A DNA stretch of 64,000 bases from positions 2,151,151-2,215,150 of the forward strand of contig CAJINV010000007.1 in the NCBI GenBank assembly GCA_905178155.1. Direction: 5' to 3'. This document shows, one piece after another, positions 1-12,171 of the stretch. Positions within the stretch are counted from its first letter, which is position 1; every line of letters begins with the position of its first letter. The position numbers and the translations under genes were made by a program. Source of the stretch: Amoebophrya sp. A120 (taxonomy: Eukaryota; Sar; Dinophyceae; Syndiniales; Amoebophryaceae). The notes below the pieces were generated by a model. That model was not told the origin of the DNA, did no database searches, and saw only the letters and a list, made by a program, of their open reading frames with translations.

Positions 1-959
1 GAAAAGGCTAATAAGGTGATCCCGTCCGGCATGGCATCAGAAGTGCTACAATACTCACATCGATGTCGATCCGAAGGAGCATGGAGCGTTGAACAACTCT
101 ACGAATCAACTTCAGCGACTTTGCTCCCGGTCCCGGATCTTTTGCACAACAACTCTATCAAAAATCATGTGCTGTTTCTGTCTGGCAATCACCGCCACCT
201 GGCTGTTGCTTTATCTTCGTGAATTAGCTTTGACTTGTTCCTGTTCGTCTTCGTTCATCATATTTGGATACCCTTTGATGAAGCACCGTCTTGGTACACT
301 TTGCAAACGCAATTTGGCAAAAGCCTCTTTTAGAAGTGCGAGCGAAAAGCTGCACCTCTAGCTATCATCGAATTACAAAATAACAAGACAATATGGGAAG
401 TAGAACGAGAAGTAAATTTCAAGGAGCGTGAAGAAAACGATTGTTCTTAGGTTCGCCGGCAGCGCATAGCCGCGACGTTGAGGTACTTCGACACAACTGA
501 AAGTTCTGAAAAGAGCTCTGAGTTTGCTATATTCAAGAACGAATTTTGGCGTGACATTTTAGAAAATCAAAATCAAGAAGACTTTACTTTCTCAGTCGAA
601 TACCACGGAGGCAGCAGCCCTTCCTGGCGGTTGCTGCTCCACGATTCGCTGATCTCTTCTCGGGTCTTTGAACGCTACAGATAAATAAGGTCTTATTAAA
701 AGAGGTTGCAATCTATATGTAATTCGAGGAAAAAACTGAAGGGTCTTGTACTACAACACTAGCTTTGGTTTGTTGTTCTTGTTACATGAGGGAGAAATTC
801 TAATTTACCATTTCTGGAGGCGAACAAGTTCAGGCTGCTCTCCTTACCGTCTAACAGTAACAAGGAAAAACAGAATCACAGGAAGATAAAAAAGCGGTAG
901 CAGATGTTGATATTCCTGGTTGTTCCTCTCCTCTGCTACTCGCCCTCTTCCACCACTCC
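1..959. other. 3' flank without a recognisable gene
   Basis: Only short plus-strand open frames occur here (for example 89-361 and 478-684). They have no recognisable domain, and the second lacks an ATG start. This is probably the 3' untranslated and intergenic DNA downstream of the large minus-strand gene ending at 960. Confidence 0.5.
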
Positions 960-3900
960 TCACACCTCATCTCCCATGTACCGGTCTTCGAGCCAGCTTC
1001 GAGCGTACTCGTTTTGCAGCCCCGGGTCCAGCAGTTTCGGGTCGCCCTTGCTGGCCTTTTCGAAGAACTTTTTGTCGTCCTTTTTGGAGTCGGAGGGGTC
1101 GTGGTCGCACCGCCACGCGCCGAAGAGAAACAGCGCGAGCATCAGCGCTATCCCGAAAACGGACGCCGTGTAGATGATGAACCCGATGTCTGGGTCCATG
1201 ATGCTGTCCATGTAAGGACAGATCGACCGATATATGTTGTCCGGACACAGCGACACGAATATGCTCCGTAACGGGAAGTCACGGAATATGTTCTTGAAAA
1301 ACCCGTCCTCTTCGTGCAACGCGGACTGGATGTCCACCTTCAGCCCGTCCAGCAGTTGCAGCAGCTCGTCCGCCGACCGCGTGCTGCCGTCGCTGCTCGG
1401 CCGGAAGATCGTGTTCACGATCACCCCCTCGGTCGTCGCTGCGGCGCCCGTGCCCGTTCGGGCCTCGGAAATGGACGCGACGACAAAGGTTTCGGAACTC
1501 ACGCCCAGCAGCTGTCCCAGCTCGTACGTGAAGCGGTAGACGTAGTATTTCCGCTCCGGGTGCTCGTCCGAGCGGTTCCAGATCATGTTATTTACCGCCT
1601 CGGGACTGGACATCTTGATCGGGACCATCAGCGTTCGGCTGTAGATGTCTTCCACCCCGCCCTTCGTCGTGGTCAGCGTGTAGGTTGTTCCGTTCAAATA
1701 CGGGTTCACGCGGTGGCCGACCATGTGCAGCTGCATGTTGGGGTCCACGTCTGGGCTCGTCGCCGCGGCGCTCGACGCGTCCATGGCACCGGAGGATGAG
1801 GTGGACGAAGCGGACGCGTCGGTGGACACGAGCTGCACCACGTTCTGCGCCAAGGCCTCGGCTTCGCTCGTTGCGACCGTGGACTGGGTGGTGGAAAGGT
1901 TGGTGCCCGGCTCGATGAAGATCGGGCTCGTTCGCCCAGGCTTCAGCTGCGACGCGGTTGCGTCAATGAAGAAAGCGGGGTCGGAATAGCTGTGGTTTGT
2001 TCGTATTTTCGAATTCAATGTTGTACATGTAGTCATAATATAGAGAACGCGCACGAAGAGCGGTCGTAGTAGTTTGGAAAGAAAAAACCATCAAACTCGT
2101 ATATCCTTGTACCCGTAAGTCTCCTCATTCTCGCACCTCCCGGCGACCGGGATGGTATCCGGCGGACAGTGGGTCACGCAAACAGTCCCGTCCACCGCCA
2201 CCTTGCCGGGTGGGCAGCTGGGCCGGACGATCACCATCCCGACGTCGTAGATGATATCGCGATGCAAGACGCAGATCCGAAAAAACCCGGCTTCTAAACC
2301 AGTGACCCCGTGAAACGTCAGCTCGTCCGCACCCTGCGAGAGCTCCCTGGAGGTGTAGTTGCTGAAAAACCGCAGCTCCGCGAAGGGGTCGTAGTTGTAA
2401 AACGCCTGGCGCTATCCTGTGCAAAAGTATCGCACTCGTATTGCAATCATGCATTGCAAGTCTTTTTCTCAAGGTAAATCAGCATCACAGATTTTGTTTC
2501 TCATGCTGAGAAAATGCTATGCATTTATACGAGTACGATACTTTTGCACAGGATAGGTACAGGGTCAACGCGTCGATCGTGGTCGTCGCCGTCGCGGTCG
2601 TAAGGACGCGGGGCTCGGCGGATGAGGGGACATCTTCTTCGGGATCCACATCGATGTCGATGCCTGTAGATAATTGTCGTGTAAATAAGATGATGAAGAG
2701 TCATGTATTTGAGGTGGGGAAACTGGGTTCAGCCTCTCTTTTAAGTAATTTATGCTTTTCTTCGCAGACGTAACAATATTCGCCTGTTTCAACATGCTTC
2801 CATCACAAAAGTAACACGCGACAAGTGAGTCTCTTAGTTGCAGTATACCTTCCAGATTCCTTCCCTCGTCTTCTCCTTTCGCGGCCCAGTAGGCGTTTTC
2901 GATTTCGAACGCCGCGTTTTCCAAGGCCCGCTCCGTCTCGACCGAAAACTCCAACTTTGTCTGTTCCGATTCCAGCGCAGCTAGCGTCCGCGCTTTCCCG
3001 AAGTTCGCCTGTTCTACGTGGATATGCATTGCAAAAGTATCGTACTAGTATCCTATAAATCGCAATACAAATTTTTTCAGAAGGAAAAATGGAATTTGTA
3101 ATGCTGATTTCGGTAAGAAATAAGATTTGTCATGCATAATTGCAACCAGCCACCCCCCGGCGGAGGCCGCCGGGGAGGGGGCTGTTCGGTGGAGGTGTTC
3201 CGGTGGGGAAGGTGGCGCCAGCAATGACCGCGCGCCGCTACACAACCAAATAAAAAGAACCCGGCCCATGTTTCGGCTATGATCGGCACCATGCCCGGCC
3301 TTAGTAGCTGCGCGCCGTGGGAAAATGCGCACAGGAAACTATTTCCGGGCGCCAACGTTCAAGACGCCACAAGGGCGACGCACCTGCTGCCAGCGCGCGC
3401 GGTCGCTGTGGGAAAGAAGTTGCGGCCACCCTAGGTGGCCGACCAGGTTAAGGCGTGGCGCCGCGCCCCCTCTGGGGGACGCAGAGCGGCGCACGCACTT
3501 TGAACGCCCGCTCTGATCTGAAAGCGAAATAAAACAATGCCGGCCGGTCGCTGCGCCCTAGCGAGCTTCTTTAGGGGGCGCCGCGCGCAGACAAGTGGGC
3601 AGGCTGTGCTCCTGGAGGTGGTCCGCGAGAGGGTCCGCGAGAGGGTCCGGGAGAGGGTCCGGGAGAGGGTCCGGGAGAGGGTCCGGGAGAGGGTCCGGGA
3701 GAGGTTCGGAGAGGGTCCCGGAGAGGGTCCGGGAGAGGGTCGGAGAGGTCCCGAGAGGGTCCGCGGAGAGTTAAAATAGAGGTTCCCGGAGAGGGTCGCG
3801 GTAGAGGGTCACATAGAGGGTCGCCCTATACTACGCACCCTCTCGGACCCTCCCGACCCTCTCCCCCTACCCTCTATTTGACCTCTGTCCACCCTCTACC

Positions 3901-6900
3901 TACCCTCTTCGGGCGTATAGCGCCGCTATAAGGGCCGACATACTACCCACCCTCTCCCTACCCTCTCCTTTACCTCTCGCTTTACCTCTCCCCGACCCTC
4001 TATCTTTCCCCGACCCTCTACTTTACCTCTCCCAACCTCTATTTTACCTCTATGGAACCTCTCCCCACCCTCTACCGGAACCTCTCCGGCCCCGTTTTCT
4101 TCCATATATAAATATATTAATTAGTACGAGTACGATACTTTTGCACAGGATAGTGGATTCTGCGAAGAATTTCCGCGTCGAGTTGGTCCAGGATTTCGTC
4201 GATTTCCCTATCGGCTTGAGTCTTTTTAGATGCTGTGCCTCTACTTTTGCTGGAAGATGTACTGGGTGAAGATGATCCTGCTAGTATTTGCTCTTCGATC
4301 AATTCTCTTCTCTGCACCGGTTCCCCTGGGGTCTGGAACTCCCGGTAGGAAGCGAATTTGAATGCCGGGTTCAAAACCTCGTTTTGCGCCGCAAAAATCA
4401 TCTCATCCAGCTCCCGGCTTTCGACAATATCCGACCAATGTCTGATCCCGCCCCAGTAGTCGACCTCCTGCAGTTTTCTACCGGATTTAGATGACTTCGA
4501 CGTCCTCTTGTCTAGCTCTTTGTCCTTGCTACTGGCACTACCTCCGGGCAACGCAGCTGCGTTACTTGCAGCTGTGCACAGCATTTCGCTGCTTCCGCAC
4601 TTTGCCCACCCGACCTCGTTCATCTTCGCGGTTCTTCTTTCCTCTAGTCTTTGTCTCAGCTCCCGCTTCATCGTCCGCATGAATTCCTGTCTTCTCCGCA
4701 ACGCCCGGTCTTGCCGCGCGTTGGCCGCGTGGATTTCTAGGCGCTCCATAATCCGGTCGTGCTTCTTCACCTCCGCCTCCAGCCATTCGCTGCTGTGCTC
4801 CAGCGCCGCTTCCGGGACTTTCCCGTCGGGCGAGAAGGCCGCCGGGTTTTCCTTCAACAATTCTTCCAACTCCCGCCTCCTTTCTTCCCGTCGTAGCCGC
4901 CGGGCTGACACCACCGTCGCCCCATTCCCGTTGCTATCCGGCGCCGTGCCGTACAGGTTGGCGAACACCCGGAAGTTGTCCGGGACGGGCGGGCACTGCT
5001 CATCCAAAGGCACGAAACCCACGCGGTCGGCCTCTTCGAGCTGGAAACCCCGGATTTTCAGGGGGACCGGGGCACCTGAGGGCGTGGGAGGGGGGATTGC
5101 AGTTTTTCTTTTTTGTCCTCGAAAAGTTGGTTTACTAAAAAATTGCCAGGATTATTGATGCCAAAGAACTTCTGCACAAACTGGCGTAGATTTCATTTCT
5201 TCATCATGTGTGTAAGCCCGTGTAAGTTCAATCTTCAAAGCACAAAAACGATAAAACGAATCTAACTCATTGACGTACCATCCGGAGCCAAATCCGCGAA
5301 GCACCCGCCCTCCTGCAGTTCCTGCGTGCTGCAGGGGTTGGTGACGACATTTTGGTTGATCGTGCACATGGACATCCGGGGCTCGATCGTGCGCGTACCC
5401 GTTTCGTATTGGTACATACAGAACCTCTGGTTCAAGTGCGGACCGTCGCCGACCATTGGCGAGTTTTTCACTTTGGCTTGCTTGATGTTGTTCACACCGG
5501 ACTTGATCTGTGAAAATGGTTTTTGATTTTGGTCGTGGTGTACTTCTCATGCTCTTTAACGAAAGCCAGAACTTGGAAGACTAGAGTTGTCATGCGTGGT
5601 GCCATGCAGAAATATCAAATATGTACCTTCAACTCCGGGTCGTCCTGTTCTAACGTTGCCGGCAGCTGAAATCCCTGCGATTCCTGAATGGTCAAGGACA
5701 GCGTCTGGTTTCCCCGGAGCACCTGGCCCTGCGCGATGGAAATCGTCAAATCCTGGGTGGTCGGATTCCAGGTCGCCTCGTAGCCCTCGATCATGGCCGC
5801 GTCCGGCCCCGTCATGTGGATCTTCGTGTTCCCCAACGCATTGGTGAAGCCGTAGAGCCGCAAGACGATGTCGTCGTTCGGACCGATATCCACGGTCGGC
5901 TTGAACATCATGCTGAACATGAACGTGGACCGAGCGTTCCGGGGGTCGTAGGAGAAAGTGGAAATGTCAAACGACCGGTCGACCACCTGCGGAGAGGAGC
6001 GAATCGGCTGGGACTTGATGATCTGCTTCGTCGTGGTTTGAATCGTCAACCGCGGGTCGTTGGGGTCTAGCCTGCTGGGCAGGCGGAACACGACGTTGGC
6101 CTGGTTCGACTTTATCGTCATCTTGTGCACCTGGTTCGGCGGGATCTCCTCCCCGGCGCGGAGCGTTAGATCCAGGGTGGAAGCTTCCTGGTTCCACTCC
6201 CCAAAGTACTCGATCACGTCCAGAACCTGCGTGGCGCCGTTGGCTGCGGTAGTTGTGACCTGCACCGTCCTCCGGGAGAAATAGGAATAGTGCAGGAGCG
6301 ACTCACCAGGAGGTGGCTCGAGTTTTGGTTGGGCGACCGCGCAGATGAAACCTAGAAAAAAAAATTGGTTGTCGTGATGTGCAAACTTTTGCTACAATGG
6401 ATTCGCTCAATCAGCCAGAAAGCGCTGCAGCATAGCATGCAGTGTAACCTTACGCACGATGGTATGATGCGTAGCGATAACAATTGCGCAGGAGAGCGTG
6501 AAGGAGAACATGATGCGCGGTGGGACGACAACGCATTCTTACGCTATAGACCAAAAAACTACACGAAGAAACCACAAAACAACAAACGGATCATCCGTTT
6601 CTTTACCCGGCAAAGTCAGCCGTATTGTCGTTCCACTTGGCAACGCGACGTTGGTTGCGAATTCTATCGTCAGATCCATGGGTGAGTTCGGATGCGCCAC
6701 CGACCCGACGGCACCGTAGGACAGCTGCGACTCCGTGAACTGCTTCCCCATGTCGTTTACCCGAGTCGTGAAATTGAACAGTTGCTGCGGAATCCCCGCC
6801 GCGGGGACGGCTATCTTCAAAGACGGGTCGTTCAAGTACATCGCGAAGGGAAGTTTGAACCTCTGATCGTACTCAATGAAGAAGATGGTCTCGACCCCCG

Positions 6901-9900
6901 CTGGCACCGGCGCCAAATTTGGGATGATCTGCGCCCGCAACTCGGACGAAACCGAGTCCCAGTACCCGGAACTGTAGGTGATCGCGCCGGAAGTGATGTT
7001 GGTGTACGCAAACATGGGTGCGTTTTTCCCGGATAAAGTGATGATCCCGGATTCTAGATTACCCGTTCCCACATCTCGTGTCAGCCCACCCATGGTGATG
7101 ATGATGGTCGAGTTCGGCCGAATATCGGAGTTCGCCTTGAAGTTGAACATCACCCTTGCGATGGAATTCGACAGCGTCCCCTGCGGCCCCGCGGCGGATT
7201 CAAACACCATCTCGCTGTTCGTGATGTACTTTTTCCCACCGAGTGCGGGCGTTTTTTTCAACATCTCCTTCGCGATGTACGCGCCGCGGCCCTCTATGTT
7301 CAAGATCCCGTCGTTCTCGGACAGTTTGTCTGGTAACCGGAAGCCCTGGTTTATCTCGATGCGGAACACCGTTGCTTGGGTTCGGTGGAGGATGTGGCCC
7401 TCGCGCACGCGGAGAGTCAAAGTATAGGTCGATTGCGTCCAGTCGCCACGGGAATGCGAGCCGTAGGCGTAGAACCTGTTTTATTTTTGAGAAGTTTGGA
7501 TCATCGAAAGTGGGCAGAAAAATGGACCATCTCTGGTGATGTCATGCGTTGTTTCACAAGACAAACCTCTTCTTGTGCAGATAGGTACCAAGTCCGCAAC
7601 AGAAAAATTTCGCCCCACGACTTACACCTTAAGTAGAACAGTATTTTTACCTAAAAGCATCCGCCCCGGTCAGAACAATTTCCCGACTGCTACACCGGAA
7701 TCCGTACAGGTACAGCAACACCTCGTCTCCCTGGTAAAAGACAATCGACGGCTGGATCGTGAAGGTGACGTTACTCACCACGTCCGGCTCGTTGGGCGAA
7801 AACCGGATTTCCGACCGCGTGAACTCCTTTTGTCCGTTGTTGATCGCAGTGGAGGCCATGATAGATCGCTTCGGGGACTCCACCCCGTCCCAGTCGCGGT
7901 TCCAAATCAGCAACGACGGGTCGTTCTCGTACATCGCCGGAGGGATTTGGAGGTCGACGAAAGTGACGGAAATCAGATTTGGCGCTTGGGAATACAGCGT
8001 CCGGATGACTTTCACAGTGAGTTCGTTCCTGGCCAGGTCGAACACGGCCTCCTGGTTGCGGAAGTACTGGATGTAGCTGCCTACTAACGGCACTTCAATA
8101 ATCTCCGCACTGAAACCCGGAAGACGCAGGTAAATCTGGATAATTTTGTTTTGTTCGCAGGTTAGGTGAGTTCTATCATCTTTTTGTTGATGTAATGCTC
8201 ATCGATCCTCAGCATGGAATTTGCGAACGCGATGCAGAATCAGGCATCGAAGAACGATTTGGTACGTAATAAATGCAGAATAATCACAGCAAGCATGTAA
8301 TATACCAAGCTGTCTTTCCAGAGTGGTGTGTTTGTCTGGAAGGTGAGCGTCACATCTACGTAGGTCTTCGTCATCTCTGCATTCTGTCTCGCCGAGCTGT
8401 ACTGTAGCCGTGACTGGAGGAACATGCGCATCTCTTGGATCTGGGTTTCGAGTTTTTTTGGGAAAAAGTTTGATACGATGCATGGCTTCAACGTTGAAGC
8501 AAACTTCTTTGTCATGCTAAAAAGAGCAGCAAAACAAGAAACAAGAAGATCCACTATCAAAAATCTAAATCATCTCTCTACCCTGTCACTCTGGAAGACC
8601 GGGGTTGGCTGGATCACTTCGTCTACCCCGTCGTAACTGAATGCTGCTACTTTAAGCCGGTTTGAATTCGAAGGCAACGAGTTCGGCAGAATGAAATCGT
8701 CCTTGATCGTCTTAAAGGTGATCATCTTCGACGGCGGCAGCACGGAGTCCGTGCGCAGGAAGAAGGTCAGCGCTTTTGAGGTGTCGTTGTACATTGCGAA
8801 GTACTCGAAGAGCACCCAGTCACTCCCCTCGGTCTGGAAGCCGACGTTTCCCGTCATGTCGGAAGTGCTGGTGGCGGCTGTAGAAATGTTTTCGTTGCAC
8901 ATGCATGCTGCACACTGAGCACGACGCAAAATTTCTTTTCATCTCCTTTTTTTTGCAAAACCTGAATGACAAACTACCATGATTATGATAACAAGCACCA
9001 CCACCACGAAACAAAAAAAAATACAGCTCGACGACAGGAAGTTTTGCCAGCTTTCCGACTGGATGTTCCGGGTTAAATCGGGCAGATACGCCACGATCCT
9101 TGCTCCGTTCCTCAACTCGCTGTTGACCTGTACCTTAATGGACACAACCGATTCCGCGTTCGACAATGCGGGATCGAACCTGACTTCTACGTGCGTGAAG
9201 TAATTCACCCGGATGATCTGCGGCACGGCTTTGATGGGTTGCGGCGTCCCGTTTTCGGGTAGGGTGTAACTGTTGGTCGGCTCGGTCCCGAGCTCGTTGG
9301 GCACGTAGGAGAGCTGACTGGCTATCAACGTGAAATCCAGCGGGTTTTCCGATAGCTGGTCCGGCAGGACGAAGCAACACAGCTCCAGATTCGCGTTCGC
9401 CGAGTGCAGAATTTCGTACTTGTCTTTCACTTTCAATTGCAAACTGTACTGCACAAAATCGAAATACGCCGGCGTTTCAAACAACCCGTTTTGGTCCGTG
9501 TTGTACGCCGTCGTGGGGTTCTCCCCCACCGCCGGCTGGTTCGTGCCCGTCACCTCAATTTGCCTCTTGTTCGGGTCCGTCGGGTGGGGTTTCAGGTTTG
9601 AGGGCAGGCCAAAGCCCGGGAGGGCGAAGGTGAGGGCCACGAGTTCCACGGAGTTCGCGACTTGCTTCAACGTGATCGAGGGTCGGAGGATGATTGTCAA
9701 CTTCGCGGTGACACCAGGTCCGGACGGGTTGTACGCGAGAACGGAGACGGGGAAGGTTGGGGGACAAAGCTCTTTACGGAATTGCTGGTAAGCGTCTTCC
9801 GTGCAGACGTTCTGGTGTTATGATGTTTTTGTTGTCCCTTGTTAATTGTCATGTAGGATTCTACGGAGAGAAAGCAAAGCATTTCTGTTTCTCAAGCATG

Positions 9901-11214
9901 AGCATGACACGAAATAACAAATTCCTCTAGCGAAATCGAGGCATACACGAATATTCATACCTGCCACACCGCAGCCACTTGCAATTGCCGCTCCGCGTGT
10001 GCTTCTGCTAATTCTCGGCCCTCCAACCCGTCTAATTTCACGTCGTCCTTGATTTGTTTCAACTTTTCTTGCCAGAACACGGGTAAGAGCTTTTCCCGCT
10101 CTTCCTCTTCTGTGCTGCTTTTCGTTACGATGTCAAACGTTGGCGGGTTGTCTGTGTCGTAATTTCTGTCTAAATTCGTGGAGTCCGATGTTGTCCCTAC
10201 AGACACGACCCCGTCGCTGTGGTAGGCAAACTCATCCTGCAGTTCCTGCTCCAGTTTCCGTTTCTTCTGCCGCTTCTTCTGCTGGTACTGCTTCTCGGCT
10301 AGATGCGTAGCGGTTTGCTGAGAGGACGAGGTGGTGGATAGGGAAGCTGTAACACCGACCGAAGCGAAGTTGCTAAATGCAGCTATGGTGGAGGCGAAAA
10401 GCCCAAATTTGGTGCTCCTCGACGACGCTGATGCTGTGCTGTGTGGTCCGTCATGTCGTTTGTTGCACCGGAACGAATTCAAATTCTTGCCCTTGATATT
10501 CACAAACTGGTGCTGCCTTGGACTTGTTGGGGGTGTTTTTCTTTTCGGTTTTATGGTCATAGCAGGATCATTTTCTTTGTGCTGTCCCGAGAAGCAATTG
10601 CTGGAAGAAGAACTGCTCGGTGAAGGTGGAGATGACGGAAATGTTTGTTCTCTTGGCGTTGTTTTCGTCATTAAGTTTGCAGCAACATATTGTTCCCTCG
10701 GTCTACTACCTTGCTCCTCTTCGTCTTCCTTCGGAACCATGTCGAAGTTGCCAAGCAGTGGCGCAGCACTGGTCATCCGTATTCTTGGCAGCCTGTTCAT
10801 GCGGTCAACCTTTTGAATTTGATCAAAGACGTGCAATGAGGGATGTGCGCGTATGAAACTTGCAGAAGCTGCTTCTGGAATGCACCTTGGTGACGGGGGC
10901 TCTGCAACTCTCGATGTTCTGCAACTCGCGCTGGTGAAACTAACGTCAAAGCTATCTCCACTGCTGGGTTTGCTTTCTCTTCCTGGTGCATCAGCATCTT
11001 GCGTCGGGGGCGCACCTATCCTAGCCAAAAAAGAAGGCCTGCCGACCTCGCCAGCAGTGCTCGTGCAGCCCGGTTTATCCGCAAAAAAGGATTTTGTTTC
11101 TTGACCTCCTCCACCAGTCGGGCTACATCTTGACGTTTGCTCCTGCGGCCCTCCAGAACAAGTTTGTCCTCCTGTACTGGAGGGCGAGGAGCCACCTGAG
11201 GAGAAAAGGCCCAT
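960..11214 (-). CDS. Giant type I membrane protein with repeated ectodomain (13 exons)
   Basis: Exons by splice site and phase: 11214-9961, 9811-9025, 8877-8582, 8440-8306, 8135-7651, 7475-6607, 6351-5627, 5507-5279, 5075-4153, 3017-2849, 2663-2557, 2411-2113, 1989-960. They sum to 7308 nt, or 2435 residues. The N-terminal ~418 residues are disordered and charged. A repeated beta-type module follows, with two recurring signatures: I.L.LPGF (for example TFALPGF, YLRLPGF, RLTLPGF, LRLYGF) and F.LP..L..NDP.L.I, the latter about seven times. Next come a Glu/Arg-rich coiled-coil stretch, a Cys-rich segment with CPPGK and HCPPD, one TM helix near residues 2362-2387 and a 48-residue charged tail. 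I do not recognise the family. Cell-surface or vesicle ectodomain is the inferred role. Oddity: the chosen ATG (11214) gives MGLFSS with no signal peptide, so an upstream exon may be missing. Two introns are introner-like elements. Confidence 0.72.
2412..2556. mobile_element. Introner-like element A (145 bp, 30-bp terminal inverted repeats)
   Basis: Bases 2412-2441 and 2527-2556 are inverted repeats with one mismatch; the arms begin CTATCCTGTGCAAAAGTATC. The element interrupts the large gene. Precise tip-to-tip removal joins ..CTGTAC to CGCCAG.. and gives the in-frame peptide TLYRQAFYNYD. The internal GT..AG pair (GTGCAAAAG..TTTTGCACAG) would instead create an immediate stop. No clear target duplication is visible. 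The core contains GCAATGCAT and GATGCTGATTT, which are shared with element B. Confidence 0.75.
3018..4152. mobile_element. Introner-like element B with minisatellite cargo (intron 9 of the large gene)
   Basis: The 6-bp direct repeat GTGGAT lies at 3018-3023 and 4153-4158. Inside it, TGCAAAAGTATCGTACT near 3030 and its reverse complement near 4127-4145 form terminal inverted repeats almost identical to those of element A. Removing the element plus one GTGGAT copy joins ..RRIH to VEQANFGKAR.. in frame; no GT-AG pair does so from the TIR tips. The interior holds a palindromic GC segment near 3155-3177 and the GA/CT minisatellite. The segment 3085-3145 resembles the core of element A. Confidence 0.7.
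3618..4090. repeat. Strand-switching GA-rich to CT-rich minisatellite
   Basis: Positions ~3618-3830 are tandem purine-rich units (GAGAGGGTCCGG and variants). From ~3830 to 4090 the same motif runs on the other strand (ACCCTCT, CCGACCCTCT). Together they make a large imperfect inverted repeat with mirror-type polypurine/polypyrimidine tracts, all inside element B. A plus-strand frame reading RERVRERV across it is a by-product of the repeat. Confidence 0.85.
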
Positions 11215-12171
11215 CCTGAAGAATTCACTTCAAGATGGGACCTCTGAGTTCCTCCACCTATGATTTTCTAGCATGCAAAATTTTAATTTTGTTGAATTCA
11301 TCATGCGGGTACGTGAGGGTGCGCTTTGCAACATATGGAGGGGTACTCCCAGGGACGAAGGAGAGAAAAGAGCTGTGAAATGTCGTGATCATGTGTGCCC
11401 TCTCCTTCACGAATATCATATAATTTGAATTGCAGCTCACTCCGACACGTACGACGATTTGCGTTTGCACAATACCACACGACGCAGCTGGAAAAGCAAA
11501 ATTAGTCTCCACCTCTAGCGATATGAACTCCAACAAAATAACGAAGGGAATCATTGTTCTTCACTCTGCAGAACCATAGTGGCGCGCTGCTCCCTCGTCA
11601 ATCAACTCTCCTCTAAAAACTCACACTCATTACACTCATTCACTTCGATGTCTACTTCCACTCGCGGTCCTCTATCTCGATCTCGAACTCAAGCGCGCTC
11701 GATTAGTTACGCTCGCTGTAGTTGAATTGATGTTTCCGCTTAGAAATAGCAGCGCTTTGTTTCTTGAGAACATCAAGGGGACCGCATATTACCATGAGAC
11801 ATTGACATTTGCAAAGACTTGCCGTTTGCGTTTACCGCCCTATAATTTGGCTTTTTTTATATAATTGGTCGGAGAAGATGAACGAGATGTTGTTGAAAGA
11901 TTGCGACCAGATCATTCCTGCAGTGTCTTTTTGAAGATTCACCAAACTTTCTCCTACCCAGGTCCACGCTCTCGAAAAAGTGCATTTTCGTGGTCCATGT
12001 TGGTGCGGAAGAAAAGGCACAAAAACTTGCTGGACGTACAACTCATCATTGGATGCCATGTTGAGCAGCAGTTATCGGTGTCAGCACCGCCCCGCCGCGT
12101 TAAACAGAATCTCTATGGTTATCATATGAAATAAGCCTACTCCAGGAGACCGTCCACTCTTCGCACCCTCG
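11215..12171. other. Spacer between EB1 and the giant membrane protein gene
   Basis: The minus-strand frame at 11258-11554 starts with ATG and a hydrophobic signal-like stretch (MIPFVILLEFISLEV), so it could be a leader exon of the large gene. I found no phase-consistent join: all three frames just upstream of 11214 need different splice choices. The rest, 11555-12171, shows nothing I can assign. Confidence 0.4.

Noticed and set aside
3537..3779. Plus-strand frame reading RERVRERV
   Set aside because: Product of the GA-rich minisatellite inside an intron.
10331..10816. Plus-strand 161-codon frame with hydrophobic stretches
   Set aside because: Antisense to the Ser/Lys-rich first exon of the giant gene; hydrophobicity comes from complementing Ser/Lys codons.
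11258..11554. Signal-peptide exon for the giant membrane protein
   Set aside because: Attractive, but no GT-AG or TIR-bounded join to the exon at 11214 keeps the frame; left as a possibility only.
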